Shown here piece by piece: positions 49,801 through 60,893 of a stretch of DNA of 64,000 nt (the first letter of the stretch is position 1; each line of letters starts with the position of its first letter). The stretch lies in NCBI GenBank assembly GCA_023375675.1, contig JALQBC010000009.1:372001-436000 (forward strand), read 5' to 3'. The position numbers and the translations under genes were made by a program. The DNA comes from Cytospora piceicola (lineage: Eukaryota; Ascomycota; Sordariomycetes; Diaporthales; Cytosporaceae). The notes below the pieces were generated by a model, which worked only from the letters and a program-made list of their open reading frames with translations, made no database searches and was not told the origin of the DNA.

Positions 49801-52800
49801 ATGGCGATGCGTCCAGGACCGCCGCGTCAGCCCGTGGGGTCCGCGGCATGGTGCGCTGAGGAGAGATCCTCCGCGCTCCAGGTATCTCGGACTGAGACTG
49901 AAGAGTTTAGCTACTCCGCGAGAAACGAGTTGGAATGGCTCAACGAGCACATGGCAGAAGTCTTCTCCGAGAACCAAATGTACGTGTAAGACGCGTCAAA
50001 CATCGCATTGCGTCACTGACAGGGGCGTAGTAACGTCGCCGATGTCTTCAGGACACCAGGGAAGCTTCGTGGAAAGACCCCGCGGGCCGCACGCAAGCCC
50101 GCCCAAGATGAAAACCGAATGGTAAGATCCGCCTAACCTTGGGGCAGCATTCAAGCTGACGCGCACCACAGCCGCTGTCAGACTTATTTTCTGCGAGACC
50201 TAAAGACGCCCCCAACGCTTTCACAACATTGAGTTCATATCAAGCTAAAACGCCCAAGTTCCACATCGCCGAGGACGAGCCGGATAGCCTAGGAAGACCT
50301 GCCTCAACGGCACGAAAACCAGTTTCTGTACAGCCCACAACTCAGGTTCTACTCCCAGTCGCCGACTCTGGGTATTATGGAAGTCAGAGTCAAGATGTTG
50401 CAATAGATACGGACGAGCTCATGGAGGATGCTCAGTCAATACAACCGCCAATACCCAGGAACATCCCAGACCTGTTTAAACAAAACGCTGCGGAAGCGAC
50501 AGAGACTCAGCATGTAGAGGAAACGAGATCGACAACGAATAATCCCGAGGAGATATCTGGGTCTGGAAAGGAAGAAGAAATAAAGACAGCAATGACTGCA
50601 TCCCCGGAGAGGGCAATCGTGGAGGACGCCGAGGAGGAATTGGTACCAGCCTCATCGCCCGTCAATTTGTTGGGCCATGAATCCCCTGAACAGTCGCCAG
50701 CCAAATCTTTTTCGCCTGTGTCACCGTCGGTGCGGTCACATACACCCACTACTAATAAGAAGGCTGAGGAGGCAGCAGAGGAGCAAGCGGAAGAACATTG
50801 CGAAGATGTAACCCGATCGCCATCCGAAGGCTCGAGTCCGATACGTCCCCTTGTGCGAAAGAGCAGCATGAATTTCGCATCGCTCCCTGCACGTGAACCT
50901 TTGACTTCTAACAAGAGTCTGGGTGCTCAGAAGTCAAGGACTAGCCACATTGACCAGACAAGGGCGAGCTACTTCCCCCGACACACCGGCGGGAAAAGCC
51001 TTGGTGTTAAGCACGAACCACACGAAGACGAGCCTGATGTCATGGACGAGGACAACGACAATGATAACGACGACATCGTTGAAGAGGAGCGCAACAAGGA
51101 GAGTAACATTTTTACCCATAGTAAGACCTACACCCAGAGATTGCAGGACCAGATCAGCATGCTTGGAAAATCTCAACCAGGTGGAGCACGACTTTCGAAA
51201 TCGATCCCAAACTTGCCTGGCCCTCGGCAGTCCTTTCTCAACACCCAGTCTCAGACCTCGCAAGGTACCCAACAGGTCGCAGAAGACAGGGCACAGCCGC
51301 CGCCTAGGGAGCAGCAGTTGTCCAGGACTCCAGGTGTCTTCCCCCAGGACGATGAAGATGACTGGATTGCGCCACCTACTAAGAGAGAGATGGCCACACA
51401 GAGCCCTCGTCTCGCAGTCGAGAAAAGCTACTCTGCTGACATCATGGAGGAAGTTCACGGAAAGGGTACTATTGGTGGGGCTGATTTTGATATTTCCCAA
51501 GCTCGAACGCACGGGGATGTGGCTGTTCCACCACAGTCTCCTCGGAAGCCTACTGAAGTCTCTGAAAAGACTACTTCCGGCCTTAGGCACGCCAAGTCAG
51601 TCTCTGTGCCTGATCTGCCTCGCCACGAACTCATGGATGGAGCAGCTGATGCCGACAAGCTCAGTGAAGTTATCTCGGTGTCTAATCCTGCAGTTGAGAA
51701 AGATCAGGTCGTCGAGATGAGCGAACGCTCAAAATCACCGACCAGAAGCTTCCGCGAGACCCCCGGAAAGCACAGCGCATTGAAACAAGTTAAGAACAAG
51801 TTTTCGTCGATATTGAAGGGCTCTAAGGGTCTCTTGGCCAGCAGTGCTGCGCTCAGCGCCGATGGCAAGGCGTCAATTATGAACTCTCCATCTACCGTCA
51901 GACTTGGCAAGCAATCGACCAAATCTACCGAAATGCTTCAGCCAGGCAAGGAGGCCGAGCCGTTGTACCCTGATTTGACAGAGCACATGTCCTCGGACTC
52001 GCAGCCTGCACCTTTCTCGTCAAGTCCATCGAGATCCAATGGCCGCAGGACTCGAGCGTCAACAGAACGGGATCGAAGAGAACAGAAGCTGAAGGAGAAG
52101 GAAGAAAAGGAAGCTCGGCAACTTGCTGCTCAGATGGACAGGTTGGAGAAGGAACGTGAGAAGGAACGCGAAAAGGCACGCGTTTTCAGCAAGGAACAGG
52201 AGAGAATTGCAGCGGAAAAACAACCTGCACGAAAAGATGAAAAGGCTCTGCGGACTCCAGCACCGAAGGACGCGGCCAAAGAAAGCCGAGCAAGCCCACA
52301 CAAAGGGAAGGTACCGCAGGAAGCCGAAACCAAAGCAGCAGTAGTCGTGGCAGAGTCTGGAGTTTCTGAGGAGGATGTTGACATGACCGATGCTCCTACG
52401 AGCAAGCCAGCGCCTCCTTCGATCCCTCGCCCAACGCCTGGTCAGTCCTTGAAGAATCGTGAAATTAAGAGACCGATGAAACCGACGAGGGAGGCAGTCA
52501 CTAGGCCAAGGCAAGCGCCCACTTTGATACGTGTCAATACGTCTTCACAGCATACAGGATTCCATCCTTCGAACAGCGTATTGGCAGCAACCCTACAGGA
52601 CACCCTCGGGACTTCTCAGCAGCAACTAAAGAGTAAAACCAGCCAATCCTCGTTACAGACAAAGTCGTCGCAGCAGAGCTTTAATGGCTCAGTCAACTCG
52701 ACAACTGGACGCCCTAAAGCTCTGGATCTTGCAGCGAAGCGGAAACAGCAAGAAGAAAGGGAGGCCCAACGGAAGCGTGATGCCAAAGCAGACCTGGAAA

Positions 52801-54009
52801 GGAGGCGGGCGGCGATGCGTGAGGAGGAACGGCGCCAGGAGCAAGAGCGACGGGAGAAAGAACGGCAGCAGGCTGCGGCCGAGGAAGAAGCAAGGAAGAG
52901 AGCACAACGACAGGCTGCCATCGACAAGGCTAAGCAAACTAGGGCTCCTCCGCCGCCGGTTCGTTCCCAACCCAATGGTCCACCTGATCACAACTCTCTG
53001 CGGGAAAAGGCAGGTATACCCAGACCGCCCTCTCGCCTACAACGTTCTACCATGCATCGTTCGCAGGAGGATGTCGGTCGCCCAGTCAATGCAGTCTTGT
53101 CAAGCACGGCAAAAATGTCTCTGAAGCGGCCACTCCAGCTTGAAGGTGCCGATGACGGCACACAGCGCCCTACGGCGACTCGAAATAGGCCATCTCAACA
53201 GAAAGAGGTCAAGCGTCTGCGAATATCGGATGAATTTGATCTCGAGGAACAGATGGAGATCCAGTCACATGGAACCAAGATCAAAGGGCCTCCCATCCGT
53301 CCCTCGGCCGGCTATAAAAAAGTTAGTTGCAGAAATACCTCATCTCCTGTCAAGTGCATTATGCTAACCAAATGATCAGGATTTACCGAACAGGTCTTTG
53401 TATACGAGCGGGTACGCCCCTGCCCCCCAGAGCGCCACTCGAGACATTTTCAAGGCAACAGCTGCGCCTCAGCAGAAGAAGTCGGTCCATTCTCAGGACC
53501 TGGCACGAGTCTCGAAGGCACATATCCCATACGCATCCAGTCATCATGCTACGGGCGCGGTGCACAAGACGCCGGCCAAACCAGCTGGTGTCAAAGGCAC
53601 GAAGCCGGCAGCGAAGTCGGCCGCGAGATCGTCACCACGCTTCCAAAACGGCGAGAATATCGAGCTGCCTGAGATTCAGACGGACGACGAGGATGATGAG
53701 GATGATGAGGATGACAAGGGGCTCGGGAAGGCATCCTGGGCCGATACCCCTGCACTTCGACGTGAGCTTATGCGGCAGGAGACGGTGGACCCCCTACAGG
53801 TATTTGGACCGCCGGCGCCACTCAACATGGAGGAGGTCTTCAGCAAGAGTAAGGACAGATGGCACAAGTTCCGCGCGCGTACGAGCAGTGCCAATTGGGC
53901 GGGAGCGGACAGGTTGACGGAAGAAGAGATCCGGAAGGACATGGCAGCTCGCGACAAAATGAGGCGCGAGGGTGGGTGGACTTACGAGCTGAGTAAAGAG
54001 ATGTCTTGA
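49801..54009 (+). CDS. SLI15: INCENP/Sli15, chromosomal passenger scaffold
   Basis: 1351-residue inner centromere protein, scaffold of the chromosomal passenger complex that binds and activates Aurora kinase and links it to survivin and borealin homologues. Exons: 49801-49985, 50031-50121, 50172-53321, 53380-54009. The C-terminal IN-box is diagnostic: IELPEIQTD, an acidic run, then ASWADTPALRRELMRQETVD and DPLQVFGPPAPLNMEEVF (about residues 1237-1300), followed by FRARTSSANW with the Ser-containing TSS-like motif Aurora phosphorylates in homologues. Before it lies a long Lys/Arg/Glu/Gln-rich single alpha helix (about residues 700-740 and 920-1000). The middle is disordered, with many Ser-Pro sites suited to Cdk control. 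The N-terminus (residues 1-60) is helical, for partner binding. An ACGCGTCA lies in intron 1. Confidence 0.95.
49991..49998. promoter_or_regulatory. MCB site in INCENP intron 1
   Basis: ACGCGTCA fits the MCB consensus ACGCGTNA and starts five bases into intron 1. Intronic position makes function less certain than for the MCM3 copy. Confidence 0.3.
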
Positions 54010-55818
54010 GCGCGGTATATGGTGTGGTCCCTTGGTGTTGGTTTATTTTACGTTACCGTCATTCTGGTATAAGATTGGGTGGCATCTGGATTAGCATTGC
54101 CTCGGAGTTGGGCGGCTGTACTACTGGTATTAGTACTGGTATGCGTGTTTTGGTTTATCACGGCTGGAACTGAGAACAGTGGGCTATTACATTGCGAAGG
54201 GGACATATTACGACAGGCGTATACTGTTAGCGCCACCACAGCTAGGAAAATGAAGACTGCATCTTTTTGCAAATACCAGAGAGTTTGGTTGCGGGAAGTT
54301 GTGAGAGTAGGAGCCCATGGTATGACGCATGTCATCACCGCCGTCAGATAGTTTGTTGTTTATTCTGGGAGAGCAGCCTGATAAATCAGAACAAATACGT
54401 TAAGAATGTTAAGGTATTACAGACCGAGTTTCAATAAGTCAACTGACAAGGGCAGGTTGCAGTACATACCTACCTAGGTACCTACCTAGGTAGATACATA
54501 CTTGGGCACACCTGACATTGTATTGTCGTGGCTGTGGACTGTAGGAGGCAACCTGTAGATGGTCAGGATTCTGGATACACTGACCGAATGCCACATTGCC
54601 AGGCCTTGGTCGTATCTGAAGAATGATAGAGAATGATAATTTGAGAACTCTGCATAGCCTCATCAGAAGACACCTGTGCAGTCTTGTAATGGATACCTAG
54701 GTAGTTTTGTAGTCTGCTTACTTAGGTACCTAGGTAGGTACGTACCTGGGTTGCGGTAAGGCTGTTGGCATGATGCTTATGTCATCCAGGACACCATTTA
54801 TAGTATATGCCAAGATCCATGGGTACCTAATGTACCCAAGTACTTATACCAGTTGACGCAAGTGCTCAGGTGGGTCTGGTGGGCAGTTGGGCCTAGTGGG
54901 TTGGGCCAATCAATGCAGATATCCAGGCAGTGTTCACCCGGACAGCCAGTCAACAGTCCCACTCTGAGGGGAGCTTAGGCCAACGGCGGCGGGGGATCAA
55001 TGGGTCCTGGGGCACGGGCACCTGGCAGCCTGGGATGACTTGTGGGACCCTCTCCAGCCTTCTTGATCCAGCATTGTGTTTGCACGACAACCGTCAACCA
55101 ACCTCCCACTCTCCAACAACAGTCACTCACAACCACGCAAACCATGAACAGAGGTCAGCGGCCACAAGCTTGGTAAACCCTACTGTAGCCTGTAACAGTA
55201 TCAAGGTTGGATATTTGCCATTTTTCTATGATTGCAAAGAATCTGTCACTTCTTCTTTCTGCTATTTTCCGGTCCTTCTCGGTTTGAGGACTTGCCCTTT
55301 CAAGGGTTTCTTTCCCGTTTTCCCGCCCCTCGTTCTACACTTGTTGTACCCGCGTCACAGCTTAGCAACATTGCAGCACCCGTGAGCCTGCATTTACCAA
55401 CTAAACCACACCATGCTGCCACGCTGCGCTCCACCCTCAGTAACAACGCCGAATTTTCCAGTTCTTTCGAAAACCTAATCAACAACTGCATCAACTTTGT
55501 AACTTGACAGCTTCGGGTGAACCTGCACTTGTGAACCGACCGTGTTCCTACATCACCTTCAACAAACAAGACTCGAAGCCACCAGTAGTCTCGCTCTACC
55601 TGCACAACTTGCAACTGCAGCTTTGTCCTCTAATCCAGGCTCCTCTCTCTTCCGAAAACCTCGGGCACGTCTCCCAACCACAAATCTGGGCAGCTCCGCA
55701 AGAACTCTGAAGCCGGACTATCCTCAATGAAGCTGAAGTCAAAGCTCGAGACCCCTTGATCACCCAGCCTCTTTCACCTTCACTCCGCCAACGCCCTCTC
55801 CTCCGGAAATCCGTCGCC
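54010..55818. other. Intergenic with CCTAGG palindromes; J-protein leader
   Basis: 1.8 kb between INCENP and the J-domain gene. An open frame from 54079 looks signal-peptide-like but has no ATG at its start, so I treat it as INCENP 3' UTR. Four TACCTAGGTA copies lie at 54471-54736. From about 55080 the plus strand is C/A- and pyrimidine-rich and is probably promoter and leader of the next gene. Confidence 0.55.
54471..54736. repeat. Four TACCTAGGTA palindromes
   Basis: Exact copies at 54471, 54483, 54694 and 54727, paired 12 and 33 bases apart, with extra CCTAGG and GTAC words between. Confidence 0.9.
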
Positions 55819-58800
55819 ATGGTGAAGATAGACTACAACCAAGACTACTATGCTGACCTCGAGGTGGGCCCCTCGGCTGGCATAGAGGACATCAGGAGGT
55901 CCTACAGGAAACTTGGTGAGTTCAGTCAACCCAGCCTTACCGCTTCCTCAGTTTCCCACCTAACCATTATCATAAAATCTAGCCCTCAAATACCATCCAG
56001 ATCGCAATCCCGGTGGCGAGACCGCGGCCGGCCAGAGATTCCAGATCATACAGGCCGCATATGAAGTGCTCACCAATGCTGAGCAGAAGCAGAGATATGA
56101 CATCTCTCGGCGCACTCGATACGGCGGCGCCTCTGGCGTAAAGGGCAACCCCTATCAAGATATCAGCAAGAACTATCCTCCTCCGCCACGTCCCCCAGGC
56201 TTCGCGCCCCGCGCAGCCCCGAAGCGCGCACCCGCTACCTCCGCCGCCGATACCTACGCCAAATTCGCCAAGGACGTTCCGCCTACCTCCCCCCGTACCA
56301 GCCGGAAGCCGGCCGAGTCAACATTCACATGGCAAGCTTGGGAGCAGATGCGATCTGGTGCTAAGGGTAAGGCCACAGGCAGCCAAGCAGCTGGGAGTGG
56401 AACTTCGGCGAGGACCACGAGTGCCCCCAAGCCCGCTCCAGCACCACCACCTCCCGTCCCTCCTCGATCTCCCGTCCCTCCTCGATCTCCTGTCCCTCCT
56501 CGATCTCCTCAGAAACAAGCAAAGGGTTCTTTTGGAACCCGCGTCAACCGAGGCTATACGCCCCATTCACCCAGCGGGGACGAGCCGCCCGTAGCCAGCA
56601 ACAACTATTTTACGACAAGGGCTCGTGAAAACCTGTTCAACGAAACCTCAGGGGATGAGCTGCCTGTACCAAGCAGCAACTACTCTTCGAGAACACGTGA
56701 AAACCTGTTCAGTGAAACCTTGGGGGATGAGCCGCCCGTAGTCAACAACAACTATTCTTCGAGAACACGTGAAAACCTGTTCAACGAAACTCCGGGGGAT
56801 GAGCCGCCCGTAGTCAACAACAACTATTCTTCAAGGACTCGTGAAAACCTGTTCAGCAACACCTCGGGGGACGAGCCACCCGTAGTCAGTCAAAACTATT
56901 CTACGAGGACCCGTGAGAATCCGTTCGGCGAAGCCTCGACAGCTGCGCATGCTCGGCAGCGGGAGCCGTCAACCCCTGATCAGCCAAACCCTAATCCAAC
57001 TGCAGATTTCCGTGACAACACCCCGGTGGACACAAGACAGAAAACAGCCAACCGGACACCGGGTGGTGAGAAGCTTGATCCATCCTTGGCCACCGATGTC
57101 AATCGGCCCCGCAGCACCCGAGAGTCACCCAGCGGGCCAGACAGTGATGATGAGGATGAACCGCCAACTACGAAGTCGCATCAGCAAAGCGCAGATGTCC
57201 CTGGTGATCCGGAGCCTGGCCCGGAGGCAAAACAGGATGGGAAGGGGGCTTCCACCGTTGGTAATGATGCAGGCGCAGCCCAGAACGGCTCCAGTCCGGC
57301 ATTCGAGGGGCAGGATCGCGCTCACCAGGGCAATCCAGATGCTACAGGTCATACTACTGTGCCCAATGTTCATGGAGCGAACGCGTTCGGAGGCGCTGGT
57401 TCCAATGACAGGGACAACTCCAAATTGTATGCCTTCCAACCACATTTCCGTTCTCAATTTCAAACCCACGAAGTACCTCAGACAGCCCAGCAAGCGACAT
57501 GTCGTGCGGGCGATGAGGAATTCTTCGAGAGAAAGACGCTTAACCTTGCTCCAGAGTTGCACGAGCTGCTTTCTCGGCAGTCTTCGAGTGAAGACAAGTC
57601 CAGGTTCCACAGTGGACTGAATGCCTTCGACCACAAGATGCATATTCTCCTGAGTCAGCTTTCAGCAATAAAGTACTCAACTTCGTATGGCTTAGGCATG
57701 CAGTCGGGCTGTCTTCAAAATGCAGCTCAACCTCAGAGGGCCTCTCGGCAAACGAGCAACGCTGACAACAATAATGCCCATAGTTTCGATTTCCAGTATG
57801 CCGACCATTCGTTCACGCCTGATCCGCATAGGTTCACCAGAAACAGCGCCGACAACATCAACACTAGATTTGTTGCTGACGAGAGTGACGCTACTAACTG
57901 GCAGTTCTGTGCGGGGTCTCCGGTCAGCGAAACTGGACGGCCGGCCATGCCGCGATCCAAGTCTGGAAGCCGTATCGGCCGAAAGCCTCCTTTCCAAGCC
58001 CAAGCTGCTCAAGCGCCCTTCGCCGAGCCTGCTAACGGGAAAATCCCTCCCCCAAGCAGCTCTTTCAACCCTGATGAGTGGTCTGAGAAGATAGGACCGC
58101 AGATCTTCCAGGCACCAGGCCAAACCCAGAAAGGCAACACTATTCGTCCGCTTCGCAATCCGAGCAAGAAGCCCAAGCCCGTGCGTATGACGGCGGGCAC
58201 GGCCGGCATGGTCGAGTCTGATGAGAATAGTAGTGGCCAGGAGGATATACCTCAGAAGTCGCCAGCCACAGCGGACGCGAACGATCTAAATGGAATCGCT
58301 AGTCCCAACGCTATGGACATCGACAATCCTCTTGAGGTCAATGGGGTGCGCAACATTCATGTTGAGCCATCTCGTCCGGAGTGGAGAGCAGGGGATGTGA
58401 AGGGACTGAAAGCCGACACGACGCCCGTTGCCGATTCGCAGACCGATACGGTTCCGCCAGTAGGTGGTTCGGAGGACAGCGAGGAATTTCAGACCACCTT
58501 TGCGGACCTGAGAAACGTCGAGCCATTCGCCCAAGCTGCCACGGGCCTTGAGTCGTTCGGAGACTTGAAGTCGAACCTTCCGTTTCCAAGCAGCGCATCG
58601 GGCCACGTTCCAATCCAGAAGGGTCCGTCAAAACGGGTCAAGCTTGACCTTCCAGAGGCGCCGAAGCCACCGAATGCGCCACCCACGCTTGCTGTGCAGG
58701 GTCTGAAGCCTTCGGCGGCGGCTTGGACGAAGTATGTCGGTGACTTCTACGGATACTTGAGCGAGTGGCACGCGTACAACACGAGATTTTCCGACCACTT

Positions 58801-58999
58801 CCAGGCTCGGAACGTTGAGGTGCAGAAGAAACTGACCAACCCTGGCTGGGTGGAGTCAAGGGACGGTGCCGGCGTCCAAGAATATCTGCGGTGGGCAGAA
58901 GAGGATCGGCAGGTGCGTGCCAAGTGGACAGAAGCATGCCACAGCCACGAGATCAATGTCCGGGTCTTCGTGGCCCATCGAGAGAGGATGTTGAAGTGA
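55819..58999 (+). CDS. Large J-domain protein with tandem repeat
   Basis: 1037-residue protein from exons 55819-55915 and 55983-58999. The N-terminal J domain spans about residues 8-72 with HPD at 37-39 (LALKYHPDRNP), so it should stimulate an Hsp70 ATPase. The remainder is not a classical DnaJ: a Pro/Ser-rich segment with three PPRSPV units, five 24-25 residue repeats at about 231-351, a long disordered Asp/Asn/Ser-rich middle, and a conserved-looking helical C-terminus (AAWTKYVGDFYGYLSEWHAY, LRWAEEDRQVRAKWTEACHS, MLK). No zinc-finger, Gly/Phe domain or membrane segment is present, so it is a class C J protein. The ATG is in good context (GTCGCCATGG). The client or process is unknown; the C-terminal domain probably defines it. 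Confidence 0.93.
56451..56511. repeat. Three 18-nt repeats encoding PPRSPV
   Basis: Near-identical copies of CCCGTCCCTCCTCGATCT in tandem, inside the J-protein gene. Confidence 0.85.
56576..56938 (+). repeat. Five coding tandem repeats of about 72 nt
   Basis: Units of 24 residues (25 in the first) with consensus GDEPPVVNNNYSSRTRENLF followed by NETS or similar. Units 3 and 4 are almost identical in DNA, while units 1 and 5 have diverged, suggesting growth from the middle by slippage or unequal crossing-over. Confidence 0.95.
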
Positions 59000-60893
59000 A
59001 GTCTGTTTCCACCGTATGGGAAACGAAGTTCTGTTGTCTGTGAAGAGCGGCTCGGAAACGGAAGTACCTGAGATCTCACTGGAAGTGGTGCCACAATGGG
59101 TTTTCGATATCAGGATGTTTGCGTGCCCGGTTCCCCACTGAAAGGGGGCTTGCAAGAGGATTATACCCCCAATGCCTTATGGTTTCTTTGCTGGAAGGAC
59201 CATTGCGATGCGGCAGGATTTGGTTCGGTTTTCGACGAGCCAAAGACAGATACTTTGGGGAGCGTCCTCTAGCCACATCGCCCCAGAACGCTTCGATTTG
59301 ATTAGACGGCGATGCTGTGCAAATTTCCTGGGTCACCACGTCTCTACCGTGGTAATGCGGTCGATAGACATGTCAGCCCTTTTTCATCGGCAGGAGTTGC
59401 ATCTTTAGATTACGGGCCGGTACATGGTTTTCTGGTTTGCCTTTTTGAGGTCGGCGTTGGTCTGAGTGGGATGAAGTCAATGAGTCACGACGGGCGAAAA
59501 CTACGACAGGAAACGTAGTTCGGTATCTCACGCATGGCCTTGGTTTTGAGATGGCAAGCGGATCGTGGATTGTATGAGTACATGCCCCCCCACTCCCCTG
59601 CCCCCTACTACTACTACATCAAGCATTTATATTTTCACACGGTTGTTCTCAGGCGAGACCATTGGACCGTTGACCACATATCTGGCAAGGAAAGGTCTTT
59701 GCCGACTTTGGTAGCGACAAATACTAAAGATCAGTCTGCAATCATTTCTTTTATCCTGCCGATACCGTGCTTGTCCCCATTCTCAGTTGCATTCCTTCCA
59801 AAGTTGTCGAGAATCCCTCATGCTTGTACACAAACGCCTACGTCACCACCTATTTATATTCAGCCTCGAACGAGGTGCCCACAGCCCCCACCGCCGTGGG
59901 TATAATGACATAACATTTGACTTCCGTACCTATGTACTCTGTTGGACCCTATATACACTGGGCAGTCGCTCTAGGCCTGCAACTGCTGCTGACGTTGTAA
60001 AGGCAATTCGCGAATGCGATTCTATGACAGTAGCTCGATTCTTGGTAGGTGACAGACTTCAACAATGCATTGTTGAGTGTTTTGTTCAAGAACTCGATTG
60101 TGAGGCAGTACCTAGGTACCCAGTATCAAGACATGTAAGACAAACAAACAGCTTTTTGTCGAGACAATCAATAAGTGGGTTGAACTTGACCTGCTTTGGT
60201 AGACGTAGTCAGGGTAGTCCACTACACAGTACTGACTGTAGGGCGATCAGATCACCCACTGGGAGGGTCAATCTAGTGCTCTTGACACACTGGCTAGACT
60301 GGCCTGACGAGGGCGGCAGGGGGGGCGTGAGGAGCGTGCAGGGGTGAACCAAACTGACAGAACTGGACTCGGACGGCAACATCAATCAGCCTCGGGTGCT
60401 TTGAAATGTTTGCGGTCTCGTACTGTAAACCTCCAGGGCTTCCTAGTAGCCCGAAATCTCTCCTGTGCCTTCCATCCTTCTCACCTTGACTTTTTTTCCC
60501 TTTTTTTGTTTTTTTTTAAAAAACCCACATTCTTCCTTCCTTGGTCTTTAACATAGGCCATTGACTGATTGACTGACCATAACCCGTCGAACGAGGCGGA
60601 GGAGCTGAATGCGGACAGCTCTGGCTTTATCTTCGTTGCGCAGTCGAGTTCGAATTGGCAGACTTGTAACCTCACCATCAGGACCATTTTGCACCACTAC
60701 TCGACAAACCCGTCTTCCTATCTTTCGCAGTTATCCCACATCCCCACGACAACACTCGACTCAAGGATCACCTTACCAAAACCAGGGAAGCAATAGCCGA
60801 CACTTGTCTGAACATCGGACCTCACTCTGTCGCTTGTCACCTGTATCACTTCGGGCTCGCCTCGTCCGAACTTTCTCCACCACCTCTTTCATA
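59000..60893. promoter_or_regulatory. Upstream region of the Nma111 gene
   Basis: 1.9 kb between the J-protein stop and the Nma111 start. A strong T-rich/pyrimidine tract at about 60476-60530 is typical just before transcription starts in filamentous fungi. An in-frame ATG at 60609 opens a 95-codon extension to Nma111. One TACCTAGGTA lies at 60109. No separate gene seen. Confidence 0.6.
60109..60118. repeat. TACCTAGGTA palindrome
   Basis: One exact copy, about 785 bases upstream of the Nma111 start. Confidence 0.8.

Noticed and set aside
54079..54351. Signal-peptide-like ORF just after INCENP
   Set aside because: The frame starts with GTG and has no ATG before the hydrophobic stretch; the position fits the INCENP 3' UTR.
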